From Lachnospiraceae bacterium (lineage in GTDB: Bacteria; Bacillota; Clostridia; Lachnospirales; Lachnospiraceae): DNA of 64,000 nt. Under the pieces are notes generated by a model. The model had not been told where the DNA came from, ran no database searches, and saw only the letters and a list, made by a program, of their open reading frames with translations. Of this stretch, positions 41,829 to 50,631 are shown piece by piece; the first letter of the stretch is position 1; every line of letters starts with the position of its first letter. The position numbers and the translations under genes are program-made. The stretch is from contig JAAUZC010000010.1 in the NCBI GenBank assembly GCA_014804795.1, positions 27,079-91,078 on the forward strand. Reading direction: 5' to 3'.

Positions 41829-42266
41829 TCAGATCATATAGTCATTTGCATAGCGTTCCTGCCGGCTGTCTAAAATATCCTGCAGGGTGATACTGTCAAG
41901 ATAATCGTTTATGACCTTATTTAATCCCTGCCAGACAGGAAGTGTAGCACAATCTCCACTCCGCTCGCATTGAACGGGATCCTGGTCGAGACAGGCAACA
42001 GGAGAAAGACTCCCCTCCGTAAGCCTGAGAATCATACCCACAGTGTACTTATCCGGCGTCTTTGCAAGCATATATCCGCCCTGAGATCCGCGGTTGGTTT
42101 TCAAAATATCGGTTTTGTTAAGGATGGGAACGATCTGTTCTAAATATTTTTTGGAAATACCCTGCCTTTGGGCAATATCTTTCAATGCGATATATCCGTC
42201 GTTTGCATGTTCTGCAAGATCTAAAAGCATTCGCAGCGAGTATCTCCCTTTTGTAGATATTTTCAA
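41829..42266 (-). CDS. Rrf2-family regulator (IscR/CymR-like)
   Basis: Encodes 145 residues. TTG 42266 is the likely start: AGAGGTG lies eight bases before and the protein then begins MKISTKGRYSLRMLLDLA as in CymR and IscR; GTG 42275 is the alternative. A winged helix (~1-60; IALKDIAQRQGISKKYLEQIVPIL) binds DNA. RGSQGGYMLAKTP follows. Three Cys (ACLDQDPVQCERSGDCATLP, ~90-110) are spaced like the [2Fe-2S] ligands of IscR, and unlike cluster-free CymR. Its location beside iscS-iscU-cysK suggests it controls sulfur or Fe-S genes. Confidence 0.85.
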   Translation of the reverse strand: MKISTKGRYSLRMLLDLAEHANDGYIALKDIAQRQGISKKYLEQIVPILNKTDILKTNRGSQGGYMLAKTPDKYTVGMILRLTEGSLSPVACLDQDPVQCERSGDCATLPVWQGLNKVINDYLDSITLQDILDSRQERYANDYMI

Positions 42267-42316
42267 TGAAATCACCTCTATATACTAAAATAACATATGT
42301 TTAGTAGGTTTACAAG

Positions 42317-42364
42317 AAATATTAAAAAAGACTGTCTGTTTCCAGAGAGCCTTTTTTAATATTT
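42317..42364. terminator. AT-rich hairpin between the Rrf2 gene and carbonic anhydrase gene
   Basis: AAATATTAAAAAAG (42317-42330) pairs with CTTTTTTAATATTT (42351-42364). It serves as terminator for the minus-strand carbonic anhydrase transcript, and could work in both directions. Confidence 0.65.
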
Positions 42365-42407
42365 GCGTGATTTTGGTTTACATAAGTTATATGTGTCGTT
42401 TATTGAT

Positions 42408-42983
42408 TTACATAAATTCTACATGGCCGTCATCAATATGATAAACGGCACCGACAACTTTCCAGCCCTTTTCGTTGCCTTCAGGGGGAATATGTAAGCC
42501 TTCTGCGATATGTTTTATGCTGTTTTCTACATTCAGACAGCAGGCTTTGTATGCATCGGTTTCTTCTCCGATCGCGGACTTGATCTCGTCGGTGATAGAT
42601 TTAATAAAGCCCGTAACACCGGTGCCCATTGCAGCCCCTACAGCGCCGCAGTTTGTGTGGCCGAGTACAACGATCAGGTTTGTGCCGAGATGATCAGCCG
42701 CATATTCCACACTGCCAAGCTGAAAATCATTGATGACATTTCCGGCAACGCGGATCGTGAAAAGTTCTCCGATACCTGCCGAGAAAATACTTTCCGGGAT
42801 AACGCGGGAATCGGAACAGGTTACAACGATCGCATAAGGGTGCTGTCCGTTGTCACAGGTGTCCTTACGGATAGCCGGTGAGATATCTCCGGGATTTGCG
42901 GATGCATTTAAGTAGGCTTCATTGCCGCTTTTCAGTTTTGCCAAAGCTTCCTCTGCGGAAATAGTGCATGCATGATCTGACAT
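42408..42983 (-). CDS. Beta-class carbonic anhydrase
   Basis: Encodes 191 residues from ATG 42983, with AAGGAGG before it; an upstream in-frame ATG lacks this. It interconverts CO2 and bicarbonate. The zinc ligands are in VVTCSDSRVIPE (Cys plus the Asp-Arg dyad) and LGHTNCGAVGAAM (His and Cys). FTIRVAGNVINDFQLGSVEYAADHLG is the usual middle segment. Bicarbonate feeds carboxylases, including biotin enzymes served by BirA. Single gene. Confidence 0.93.
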   Translation of the reverse strand: MSDHACTISAEEALAKLKSGNEAYLNASANPGDISPAIRKDTCDNGQHPYAIVVTCSDSRVIPESIFSAGIGELFTIRVAGNVINDFQLGSVEYAADHLGTNLIVVLGHTNCGAVGAAMGTGVTGFIKSITDEIKSAIGEETDAYKACCLNVENSIKHIAEGLHIPPEGNEKGWKVVGAVYHIDDGHVEFM

Positions 42984-43053
42984 GATATGATCCTCCTTCT
43001 TATTAAATATATGTATAAAAAATGGTTCAAATTTTACCTGAGGAAAGTATATC

Positions 43054-43209
43054 ATGCGGGGATATTTTTGTAAAGCGGCGGGGAGGAAAGGGGTAAAAAC
43101 GTTTGCTGACAGTAATTTGAAAGAGAAATTTTCTGTGTTAACGCTGCAGCAGCACCTCGATTATGATGAGCTTACAAAGACGGTGGGGCGAGACGGGTAT
43201 TTGTTATAA
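43054..43209 (+). CDS. Possible small protein (51 residues)
   Basis: ATG 43054 follows GAGGAAAG by eight bases. The product is basic at the start and ends LQQHLDYDELTKTVGRDGYLL. No family was recognised. It lies antisense to the carbonic anhydrase leader in an otherwise empty 200 bases. It may be a real small gene or a gene fragment. Confidence 0.25.
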   Translation: MRGYFCKAAGRKGVKTFADSNLKEKFSVLTLQQHLDYDELTKTVGRDGYLL

Positions 43210-43257
43210 CAGAGCTGCTGGCATATCTCGCCCATGTTGTATGCGGACTTCTCTACT

Positions 43258-44847
43258 TCAGGGTGATTTTCGGCGGCGCAATGTATTATTGAGAATATCT
43301 GAAAGTAATGATAATCCTCTGGCTGTGTAAGGAAGAAGCATTAAACCGTACAAGAAAATATAGCGGGCATTGGCTTCCCAGATCATATGAAAGAGGAAGC
43401 CGCCCAATACACTGATAAGCCCAAGATAAACGGGAAGTTGGGTCTTTCTGCGCTGTGCGGTAAGACAGAAGTAAAAAGCACCCAGATACAGTATATTCTG
43501 GTAAATATTGCAGTAAGAAATCAGATACTTGCTGTACTCGCCTTCGTAAAGGGATACAAAGAAGGGAACCCTTCCCCCAAAAGTAGCAAGGGTGGCCTGT
43601 CTGCAGGCATATGTGCCGTCTGCCCACTGGGATAGATATTTTTGCATATAAAAGGAGGCGGCATATTCAGGATGTTCCTGAAAGTATGACATTCGTTCGC
43701 AGATGGCATCCCGGCTGATGTCTATGGTGGCTTTCGTGTCCATTCCGGTGTCTTGGTAGGTATAGAAGTTGAAGCCGTTATACCAACCGTTTGCCCGGCC
43801 GGATTCCTGCATTCCCATGGCAAAATAGGACATAGCGGGGACACCGGAGCTCAGGGAGTTGCCGGAGCGGTTTTCATAGTACCCTTGGACGCCGGGGAGA
43901 ATCACCAGAGCGCCGGTGGCGCAGAGTACTGCCAGCAGGATCAGGATGAAATGTTTCCGGCGGATTCCACAAAGCAGCATTACAATGACAGCCGCAATTA
44001 TAAAAATCAGTGAATTTTTGCGGAGCATCACGCTTATAGTCAAAAAGAGAAAGCTCCCGAAGGCGAGAAGAGCAGGACGTACTGCCAATCCGGCGGACTT
44101 TTCCTCTGATAAAAGTCGGAGAAGGAAATAAAAGCCTACAGAAATGACAGCGAAGGAGGGAATCTCGCCGTATACAAAGGATGTGTACATCAGCAGAGGA
44201 CAGTTGGCACCGGCCAGCAATAAGTACAGACACTCCGTTTTTTCATCCTGCCAGAGAACATGGACTATTTTTTCCTGATAGATGATGATGACACATTCTA
44301 ACAATAGATACACTAATTTGATAAAATGATAGGCAGGCAGGCTTACATGGGTTAAGTTCCATATGCGGATAAGTATCTCCCAAAAGGCTACTAGTCCCAC
44401 CTGCTGAGGATAATAAGACAGATAGGAATCGGTGGGATGTATAACGGAGGTATTATCTGCCGCCAGACTTTCTGCAATGCTGTATACAGAATAGCCATCG
44501 CCTGCGGGGACGGATTTGCTGAACAGAATCAATATAATTCCTGTCAGCAGACACCAGCTTAGGACGAAAAAACGTAAAAGGTGATGGGCAGAAATGGTAC
44601 GGGGTTTGGAAACAAAATGGACTATCAAATAAAGAATTACGCAAAAAAAGGCTGTTCCTAATAAAAGGAAGAAAGGATTATCCCATTTTGTCAATACCAG
44701 CTGTGTTTCCATATCCGTGGAAAAACAGGTGAGAAGAAGCCCGGATATCAGAAAAAAACCGGTCAGCAATAGCATGATTATTTTTATAAAGCCCAGGGAA
44801 AAATTGTAAATTGTGTGGCTTATTTGATTGAGAGTGCGTTTTATCAT
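43258..44847 (-). CDS. Polytopic membrane protein, GT39-like glycosyltransferase
   Basis: Encodes 529 residues with ~11-12 hydrophobic helices. After two N-terminal helices comes a periplasm-type loop with KSVPAGDGYSVYSIAESLAAD and YLSYYPQQVGLVAFWEIL, a pattern seen in clostridial relatives of the GT39/PMT glycosyltransferases that use lipid-linked sugars. A later loop, MSYFAMGMQESGRANGWYNGF, and the C-terminal HMIWEANARYIFLYGLMLLPY also recur in that group. It probably glycosylates a surface protein or lipid. The acceptor is unknown. It stands alone, though glf lies 12 kb away. Confidence 0.72.
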   Translation of the reverse strand: MIKRTLNQISHTIYNFSLGFIKIIMLLLTGFFLISGLLLTCFSTDMETQLVLTKWDNPFFLLLGTAFFCVILYLIVHFVSKPRTISAHHLLRFFVLSWCLLTGIILILFSKSVPAGDGYSVYSIAESLAADNTSVIHPTDSYLSYYPQQVGLVAFWEILIRIWNLTHVSLPAYHFIKLVYLLLECVIIIYQEKIVHVLWQDEKTECLYLLLAGANCPLLMYTSFVYGEIPSFAVISVGFYFLLRLLSEEKSAGLAVRPALLAFGSFLFLTISVMLRKNSLIFIIAAVIVMLLCGIRRKHFILILLAVLCATGALVILPGVQGYYENRSGNSLSSGVPAMSYFAMGMQESGRANGWYNGFNFYTYQDTGMDTKATIDISRDAICERMSYFQEHPEYAASFYMQKYLSQWADGTYACRQATLATFGGRVPFFVSLYEGEYSKYLISYCNIYQNILYLGAFYFCLTAQRRKTQLPVYLGLISVLGGFLFHMIWEANARYIFLYGLMLLPYTARGLSLLSDILNNTLRRRKSP

Positions 44848-45235
44848 AATGAGAGGTTCCTTTTTTCAGTGATTATTTCTGCAAGCAATGAGTCAGGCCG
44901 CACAGTTGATTTTGACCGTGCCAGCTTAATATATAATAACAGATTTTTAATATAGAGGAAATAATATATTATGAAAAATTTGAGAAGTATGAGAGAAATT
45001 GTGGCTTATATACTGCCCTGTATCATGAGGCCGGTCTTTTGCGGTAATTTACCTGAACGGGTATGATCATCCTACAGGAGGTTTGAACATAAGCGCAGTT
45101 TGTGAAGCGTGCCACTCACTGTTTCGATATTTTGGTTGCGGTTCAGACACTCCATATGCTATGATTAATGCATATAGAGAAAACGGAAGTTGATGCGTTC
45201 TTTGCAAAGGAAAAGGCTGAGGTGTAAAAGAAGAT
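44848..45235. other. Spacer with broken reading frames
   Basis: No intact gene. From 44971 a frame with RBS-like GAGGAA reads MKNLRSMREIVAYILP and stops at 45066. A second frame (45032-45193) reads AVIYLNGYDHPTGGLNISA, then FRYFGCGSDTPYAMINAYRE. A third frame ends KTEVDAFFAKEKAEV at 45227. Together they look like one small gene broken by two frameshifts, but no family was recognised. Confidence 0.35.
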
Positions 45236-45406
45236 ATGGAAACATGGTTTTATGAAGTGGCGGGTATAGACGGAGATTATGCCAATCTGAGACGGACAGA
45301 TATAGAGTCTGATGAGCTCAAGCTTGTGGCAAGGGCATTGCTTCCGCCTGAAATTACGGAAGGCACAAAGTTAAAGTATGAATTTATGCAGTATGAAATA
45401 GTCTGA
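45236..45406 (+). CDS. Small conserved-looking protein (56 residues)
   Basis: ATG 45236 has GAGGTG 14 bases before. The product begins METWFYEVAGIDGDYANLRR and contains LKLVARALLPPEITEGTKLKYEFMQYE. It is acidic and soluble, with no signal peptide. The balanced composition, and a terminator hairpin eight bases after the stop, support a genuine gene. I have seen similar short proteins in Lachnospiraceae but know no function. Confidence 0.65.
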   Translation: METWFYEVAGIDGDYANLRRTDIESDELKLVARALLPPEITEGTKLKYEFMQYEIV

Positions 45407-45413
45407 AAAATAG

Positions 45414-45440
45414 AAAGTTACCTTCGGGTAACTTTTTATT
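45414..45440 (+). terminator. Terminator after the 56-residue gene
   Basis: AAAGTTACC (45414-45422), tetraloop TTCG, GGTAACTTT (45427-45435), then TTATT. Confidence 0.85.
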
Positions 45441-45494
45441 AGCAAAAAACCGTTCACAAAGCTTGCGCATTTATATATAGAAAGTGATGGAAAA

Positions 45495-46106
45495 ATGAGA
45501 CAGAGTATAATAAAAGATCCTGAAAAAAATAACTTGATAGCATCGGATATCCGGATCATCCGCAGCAGGCGAAAAACGATCTCCATCCAAATAGATGAAA
45601 ATCTCCGGGTTACGGTGCGGGCACCTCTGCGGATGCCGGATGCCGCCGTTCAAAAATTCATAGAAGAAAGATCTGCATGGATCGAGAAACATATGCAGAA
45701 GATGAAAGACAGGCAGGAGGAATTAAAAGCAGCGCCGGAGGAGCTGCTGACAATGGAGGAAATCCGCGCACTGGCAAACGAAGCGGCAGATTATATACCG
45801 GAGCGTGTTTCTTTTTATGCCCGGAAGATTGGTGTAAATTATGGAAGGATCACGATCCGGAATCAGAAGTCCAGATGGGGAAGCTGCAGCAGCAAGGGAA
45901 ATTTAAATTTTAATTGTCTGCTGATGCTGACGCCTGCCGAGGTGATAGATTATGTGGTGGTGCATGAACTGTGCCACAGGCTGGAAATGAACCATTCCCG
46001 ATATTTTTGGGCGGAAGTGGAGCGGGTGCTGCCGGACTATAAAAAGTGGGAAAAATGGCTGAAAAACGATGGAGAAAAGATCATGAGGCGGATGATATCG
46101 GGATGA
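45495..46106 (+). CDS. YgjP/DUF45-family metallopeptidase-like protein
   Basis: Encodes 203 residues. The family start IRSRRKTISIQIDENLRVTVRAP is followed by a charged helix and a zinc-peptidase core: RNQKSRWGSCSSKGNLNFNCLLM, then VVVHELCHRLEMNHSRYFW. HELCH is the HExxH motif with two His and a Glu. Members resemble the SprT/WLM metalloproteases and, in bacteria, sit near restriction systems or stand alone. Cytosolic. Here it lies before the flagellar block but is separated from it by a SigD promoter, so it is not part of it. Target is unknown. Confidence 0.87.
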   Translation: MRQSIIKDPEKNNLIASDIRIIRSRRKTISIQIDENLRVTVRAPLRMPDAAVQKFIEERSAWIEKHMQKMKDRQEELKAAPEELLTMEEIRALANEAADYIPERVSFYARKIGVNYGRITIRNQKSRWGSCSSKGNLNFNCLLMLTPAEVIDYVVVHELCHRLEMNHSRYFWAEVERVLPDYKKWEKWLKNDGEKIMRRMISG

Positions 46107-46133
46107 GTGAAGTAAAATTTTTCCGGTGCGCTC

Positions 46134-46160
46134 TAAAGTCTTTTTCGAAAAATCCGATAC
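46134..46160 (+). promoter_or_regulatory. SigD (sigma-28) flagellar promoter before flgM
   Basis: TAAA (46134-46137), exactly 15 bases, then TCCGATAC (46153-46160). The known SigD/FliA pattern is TAAA-N15-GCCGATAA/T. It lies 80 bases before flgM, the anti-sigma-28 gene, which is classically SigD-controlled. Confidence 0.85.
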
Positions 46161-46239
46161 TATAAGTATAAAACGTGTTATCAGGTAAAAATTACAGGTT
46201 AAGCACGGAAGCGAATCCAGAAAGAAGGGGGACCTGTTT

Positions 46240-46512
46240 ATGAAAATCAATCCATATATTCAAGTACAGCAGATGTATAATACGAAAAAGCCGGGAACAG
46301 TGAAAAAGGCCGGAACTGTCGGACGTGCGGATAACGTTGTGATCTCCAACATCGGAAGAGAGATCCAGGTGGCAAAACAGGCAGTGGCGAACGCGCCTGA
46401 TATCAGAGAAGATGTAACAGAGCCGATCAGGGCGGCTGTGAACAGCGGAACGTATGAAGTGAGCGGCGAAAGTTTTGCTGATAAGCTGATGAAAGCCGCA
46501 GGGAAGATTTAA
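46240..46512 (+). CDS. flgM: Anti-sigma-28 factor FlgM
   Basis: Encodes 90 residues; GAAGGGGG precedes ATG 46240. FlgM holds SigD inactive until the hook is complete and FlgM is exported. The start MKINPYIQVQQMY is typical of clostridial FlgM. The C-terminal sigma-binding half contains VANAPDIREDVTEPIRAAVNSGTYEVSGESFADKLM. The gene heads the operon and, given its SigD promoter, forms a feedback loop. Confidence 0.9.
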   Translation: MKINPYIQVQQMYNTKKPGTVKKAGTVGRADNVVISNIGREIQVAKQAVANAPDIREDVTEPIRAAVNSGTYEVSGESFADKLMKAAGKI

Positions 46513-46529
46513 AAAGAGAGGGATAACCA

Positions 46530-47048
46530 GTGGCGAGCCTGATTGAAAATTTAGTAGATACATTAAACAGGGAAAGCGAAGAATATGAGGCACTGGTGGA
46601 GTTGTCCAAGAAAAAGACCCCTGTAGTTATCAGAGGGGATCTGGAGGCGCTGCAGGCGATCACGGACGAAGAACAGCTTGCGGCGGCCCGTATCAATCAC
46701 ATTGAGAATGAAAGACGAAGTGTGATGAAAGAAATTGCAGGCGTACTTAACACGGATGTTGAGGCACTGAAACTGGCGGATATGATTCGGATTCTTGAGC
46801 GGAGACCGGCAGAAAGGCAGAGGATGGAAGAATGCCAGAATCGCTTGAAAATGGCCGTGTATCAGATGAAGCAGATCAACGAGCACAATCTTGAGCTGAT
46901 CGAAAAAGCGCTTGAGATGGCACAGTTTGAACTGAATCTCTATCAGTCGATGAAATCCGCACCCGCTACGGCGAACTATAACAAGGCCGCTTATAATGAC
47001 GGTTCGGTTATAGGAGGCACCAGAGGGAGATTTGATGCAAAGCAATAA
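46530..47048 (+). CDS. flgN: Flagellar chaperone FlgN
   Basis: Encodes 172 residues from GTG 46530 (GAGGG before it). All-helical: LIENLVDTLNRESEEYEALVEL at the start, a middle ITDEEQLAAARINHIENERR, and a C-terminal helix IEKALEMAQFELNLYQSM. The FlgN family binds hook-associated proteins FlgK and FlgL and hands them to the export gate. The gene lies 17 bases after flgM and 16 before flgK, as in many Firmicutes. Confidence 0.88.
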   Translation: MASLIENLVDTLNRESEEYEALVELSKKKTPVVIRGDLEALQAITDEEQLAAARINHIENERRSVMKEIAGVLNTDVEALKLADMIRILERRPAERQRMEECQNRLKMAVYQMKQINEHNLELIEKALEMAQFELNLYQSMKSAPATANYNKAAYNDGSVIGGTRGRFDAKQ

Positions 47049-47064
47049 CATTTGAGGTGGAAGT

Positions 47065-48666
47065 ATGTCATTATTCAGTGGATTATATGTCGGAACAACG
47101 GCACTGCGTGTCGCTTCCGATGCATTAAATACAACAGCGCATAACATTTCTAACTCCGATACCGCGGGCTATACAAGACAGCAGGTATCACAGTCTACAC
47201 GTCATTACAATATTCTCTCAAGCCCCTCGGTGAGTGTGGCGGGCAAAGAAATCGGAATGGGTGTCAAATATGCGGAGACAAGACAGGTCAGAGACTTTTT
47301 CCTCGATCAGGTTTACAGAAGAGAATCCGGCAGAAGCGCCTTTTATGAGGTGTCTTATGAAGCGCTTACCCATGTGCAGGATCTGCTTGGAGAAAGCGGA
47401 GACCGGAACTTTGCGGAAGCGATCGAAGATTATTGGAAGACCATAGAGGAGCTGGCCGGAGATCCCAGCAGTGCGGTGACACAGGGGCTTTTTGTTTCCA
47501 AGGCGCAGACATTGATCGAACGTGCCACCAATGTTTATAAGAGTTTACAGGATTATCAGAACAATCTCAATAAAGAAGTGAAAAAATATGCCGATAAGCT
47601 CAATGATTACGGGAAACGTCTCACGGAACTCAACAAAGAGATCAGCAAGATTGAAGCAGGCGGCATAGAGCATGCGAATGACCAGAGGGATGAAAGAAAC
47701 TATATTCTGGATCAGATGGCGGAACTGTGCAGCATCTCCTACTCGGAAGATACGGATGGGTTTGTGTCGGTTCAGATAGAAGGAGTGGATTTCGTAAAAC
47801 GTAACGTTTTTTATGAAATGAAATTGGATAAGGATGAGGATACCGGATTTTACACCCCGTTCTGGCCCCACATTGTAGAGAGCAGTGTCAACGAAAAGGG
47901 GGAGATCGTTTATTCTCCGGAGGAGGTAAAAAAGGGGCAGGTATTCAATCTGGAGAGAGAAATTTCTACAGCCGCGAATACGGATGTGGGAAGACTGAAA
48001 GCACTCCTGCTTGTAAGAGGCGATCATGCGGCGGACTGCAGTGAGATGGCAAACACAGATCAGTACAACAGAGAGATTGCTCCTTCTGTCTGTATGAATA
48101 TTCAGGCTGAGTTTGACAAGCTGATCAGCAGTATTGCGATGGCAGTCAATGACATCCTGGGCGATGCCGGGTATACGGATGGCACAAACAATACAGACAA
48201 CTTGCTGTTTGTGCGGATCAATAGAGAAGGAATGGCGCCTGGTGAGGGATGGCATATCGGCAATATCAAAGTAAACGATGAGTTTTTGAAGCAGCCGGCG
48301 TTGTTAAACTTTGTGAGAGATGAAGATTCTGTGGACTATGAGACGGCTGCCAAACTGAAAGATGCTTTTGAAAAGGAAGATTATACCCTGAATCCTAATA
48401 CGGAAAAGCGCTCAAACTTTAAGGATTATTACGGCGATCTTGTCATTCAGGTATCCAATACCGGGTCAGTGAACAAACTGCTCTATGAGTACCAGTTGGA
48501 CACACAGGAAGAAACCAATTTTGCAAGAGAACAGATACTTGGTGTTTCCACTGATGAAGAACTGCAGTTTATGATCAAATTTCAGAATGCCTATAATGTG
48601 GCAAGCCGGTATATCACAACGCTGAATAGTATGTTGGAGAATATGCTCAATCAATTTGGCGCATAA
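47065..48666 (+). CDS. flgK: Flagellar hook-associated protein 1 (FlgK), first copy
   Basis: Encodes 533 residues. The N-terminal D0/D1 rod motif GLYVGTTALRVASDALNTTAHNISNSDTAGYTRQ and the C-terminal coil FQNAYNVASRYITTLNSMLENMLNQFGA pack the axial structure. The middle has a variable domain. FlgK joins hook to filament with FlgL. RBS GAGGTGG before ATG 47065. A second FlgK-like gene follows at 30 bases. Confidence 0.93.
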   Translation: MSLFSGLYVGTTALRVASDALNTTAHNISNSDTAGYTRQQVSQSTRHYNILSSPSVSVAGKEIGMGVKYAETRQVRDFFLDQVYRRESGRSAFYEVSYEALTHVQDLLGESGDRNFAEAIEDYWKTIEELAGDPSSAVTQGLFVSKAQTLIERATNVYKSLQDYQNNLNKEVKKYADKLNDYGKRLTELNKEISKIEAGGIEHANDQRDERNYILDQMAELCSISYSEDTDGFVSVQIEGVDFVKRNVFYEMKLDKDEDTGFYTPFWPHIVESSVNEKGEIVYSPEEVKKGQVFNLEREISTAANTDVGRLKALLLVRGDHAADCSEMANTDQYNREIAPSVCMNIQAEFDKLISSIAMAVNDILGDAGYTDGTNNTDNLLFVRINREGMAPGEGWHIGNIKVNDEFLKQPALLNFVRDEDSVDYETAAKLKDAFEKEDYTLNPNTEKRSNFKDYYGDLVIQVSNTGSVNKLLYEYQLDTQEETNFAREQILGVSTDEELQFMIKFQNAYNVASRYITTLNSMLENMLNQFGA

Positions 48667-48696
48667 AAATAAATAAAACTGGAACAGGAGAGAAAA

Positions 48697-50571
48697 ATGG
48701 CTTCTACCTTTTTTGGACTTAATATAGCCGGCTCCGGGCTTCGGGCCGCAAATGCAGCGATCAATACGGCGGCAAACAACATAGCCAATGCGGATACAAA
48801 AGGCTACAGCAGACAACAGGTCATACAGCAGGCGGCGGATCCGCTTCGCGCATTTGCAACCTACGGCTGTGCAGGTGCAGGTGTTCAGACGCTGGCGATC
48901 GAAAGGATCAGAGATGAGTTTTATGATGTAAAGTACCGCGAAAACGAGACCAGCTATGGAGAATACAGTGCGAAGAATTACTATATGCAGTTGATTCAGG
49001 ACTATTTTGATGATGACGGCACGACCGGGTTTTCCTCGATCTTTACAAACATGAAGGCAGTGGGGACACAGGAAGTTCTGAAAAATCCGGGTGATGCCAC
49101 CTCAAAAAAGGATTTTATGGGCACTGTGGAAAAACTGGTGGAATACTTTAATACGTCTGCGAAGAATCTGGAGAGGCTCCAGAAAGATATCAACGATGAG
49201 ATTAAAGTAAAAGTGGAGACGATCAATTCCATCGCCAAAGAAATCCAGACATTAAATAAACAGATCAACGTGATCGAACTCTCCGGCAGTAAGGCAAATG
49301 AGCTGCGGGATAAGAGGGATCTTCTGGTAGACCAGTTGTCGGGAATCGTAGATGTGGAAGTGATAGAGAATCCCGTCTATGACACGAACGATCCTGACAG
49401 GGAGACGGGAGCGACCCGTTATATGGTGCGGATCGCAGGCGGCCAGCCTCTCGTGGATGACAACAAAAGATATGAACTGGAATGCCGCGCAAGAGAGTCG
49501 AACAACAAGGTGAATCAGAGCGATATCACAGGCTTATATGATATTTATTGGGTGGGCGGCGATATGTTCAATACCACCAATTCCCGGATGGGCGGTGAAC
49601 TGGCGGGACTGTTAAAATTAAGAGACGGTAACAACAGTGAATACTTTTATGGGAAAGTCGGCCAGACACAGCTTGTAGACGGCAAGATGCAGGTTACGAT
49701 CGATGTGACGGCGGACTATCTGAAAGATCTGAATAAATGTACGCTTGCGAGCGCAGGCACGATCAATATCGGAAATACACTCTACAGATATGACGGGTGG
49801 ACGTTCGAGAGGGACGCGGACGGAAACTGCAGTTATACGATAACGCTGGCTGAGGGGCAGACTTTTACCAGTATGCTCGGCAAAAGCGCATCTGTGGGAA
49901 GCGGCATCGACTATCAGGGCATTCCCTATTATCAGGAGCAGATGAACGAGTGGGTAAGGATCTTCGCAAAGGCGATGAATGACATTCTGAAATCCGGCTA
50001 TACGGATGACGGAGAACCGGGCTGTCAGATGTTTACATACGATTATGTTGATGCGGCAGGAATGGCGGAAGGAAAGTTTGGTGACGGTGCGGTTTTATTT
50101 TCAGGAAGTGACGGTGCGGGCACAGTATCAAATCTTGATGACAGTTATTACCGCCTGACGGCAGGAAATCTCACACTGTTTGATGCGCTCAAGGCCAATG
50201 CGGAGCTGCTTGGCGTAAAGACAGATCCGAATCAGACAGACGGCGAGAGCCAGTACGACAATATGACGCTTCTGTTGGATACGATGACTGACGAGAAAAA
50301 ACTCAGCTTCAGAAGTACGGATGCCGGACAGTTCCTGACCTGTGTACTGGGGGATATCACTCTGGCAGCGGGCAGTGCGGAGACGTTTGAAGAAAATTAT
50401 GAGGTACTGCGGAGAACGCTGGATAACCAGAGACTTTCTATCTCGGGCGTGGATGAGGATGAAGAAGCGTTAAGCGTGGTACATCTGCAGGACAGCTATA
50501 CATTGGCATGTAAAATGATATCTACTTTTTCAGAGATTTACGACAGGCTGATTCTGGAAACCGGAGTATAG
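48697..50571 (+). CDS. flgK: Second FlgK-like hook-associated protein
   Basis: Encodes 624 residues, 91 more than the first copy. It also begins with the axial motif (GLNIAGSGLRAANAAINTAANNIANADTKGYSRQ) and ends LQDSYTLACKMISTFSEIYDRLI. Its central part is longer and quite different, including TRYMVRIAGGQPLVDDN and a domain at ~325-400. AACAGGAG precedes ATG 48697. Tandem FlgK paralogues are known in some Lachnospiraceae; whether both sit at the hook-filament junction is not known. Confidence 0.9.
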   Translation: MASTFFGLNIAGSGLRAANAAINTAANNIANADTKGYSRQQVIQQAADPLRAFATYGCAGAGVQTLAIERIRDEFYDVKYRENETSYGEYSAKNYYMQLIQDYFDDDGTTGFSSIFTNMKAVGTQEVLKNPGDATSKKDFMGTVEKLVEYFNTSAKNLERLQKDINDEIKVKVETINSIAKEIQTLNKQINVIELSGSKANELRDKRDLLVDQLSGIVDVEVIENPVYDTNDPDRETGATRYMVRIAGGQPLVDDNKRYELECRARESNNKVNQSDITGLYDIYWVGGDMFNTTNSRMGGELAGLLKLRDGNNSEYFYGKVGQTQLVDGKMQVTIDVTADYLKDLNKCTLASAGTINIGNTLYRYDGWTFERDADGNCSYTITLAEGQTFTSMLGKSASVGSGIDYQGIPYYQEQMNEWVRIFAKAMNDILKSGYTDDGEPGCQMFTYDYVDAAGMAEGKFGDGAVLFSGSDGAGTVSNLDDSYYRLTAGNLTLFDALKANAELLGVKTDPNQTDGESQYDNMTLLLDTMTDEKKLSFRSTDAGQFLTCVLGDITLAAGSAETFEENYEVLRRTLDNQRLSISGVDEDEEALSVVHLQDSYTLACKMISTFSEIYDRLILETGV

Positions 50572-50631
50572 TGAGAAATTAAAAATTCGCACAGAAAAGT
50601 TTGCAGGCTGTGGAAAGGGCAAGGTTATAAC

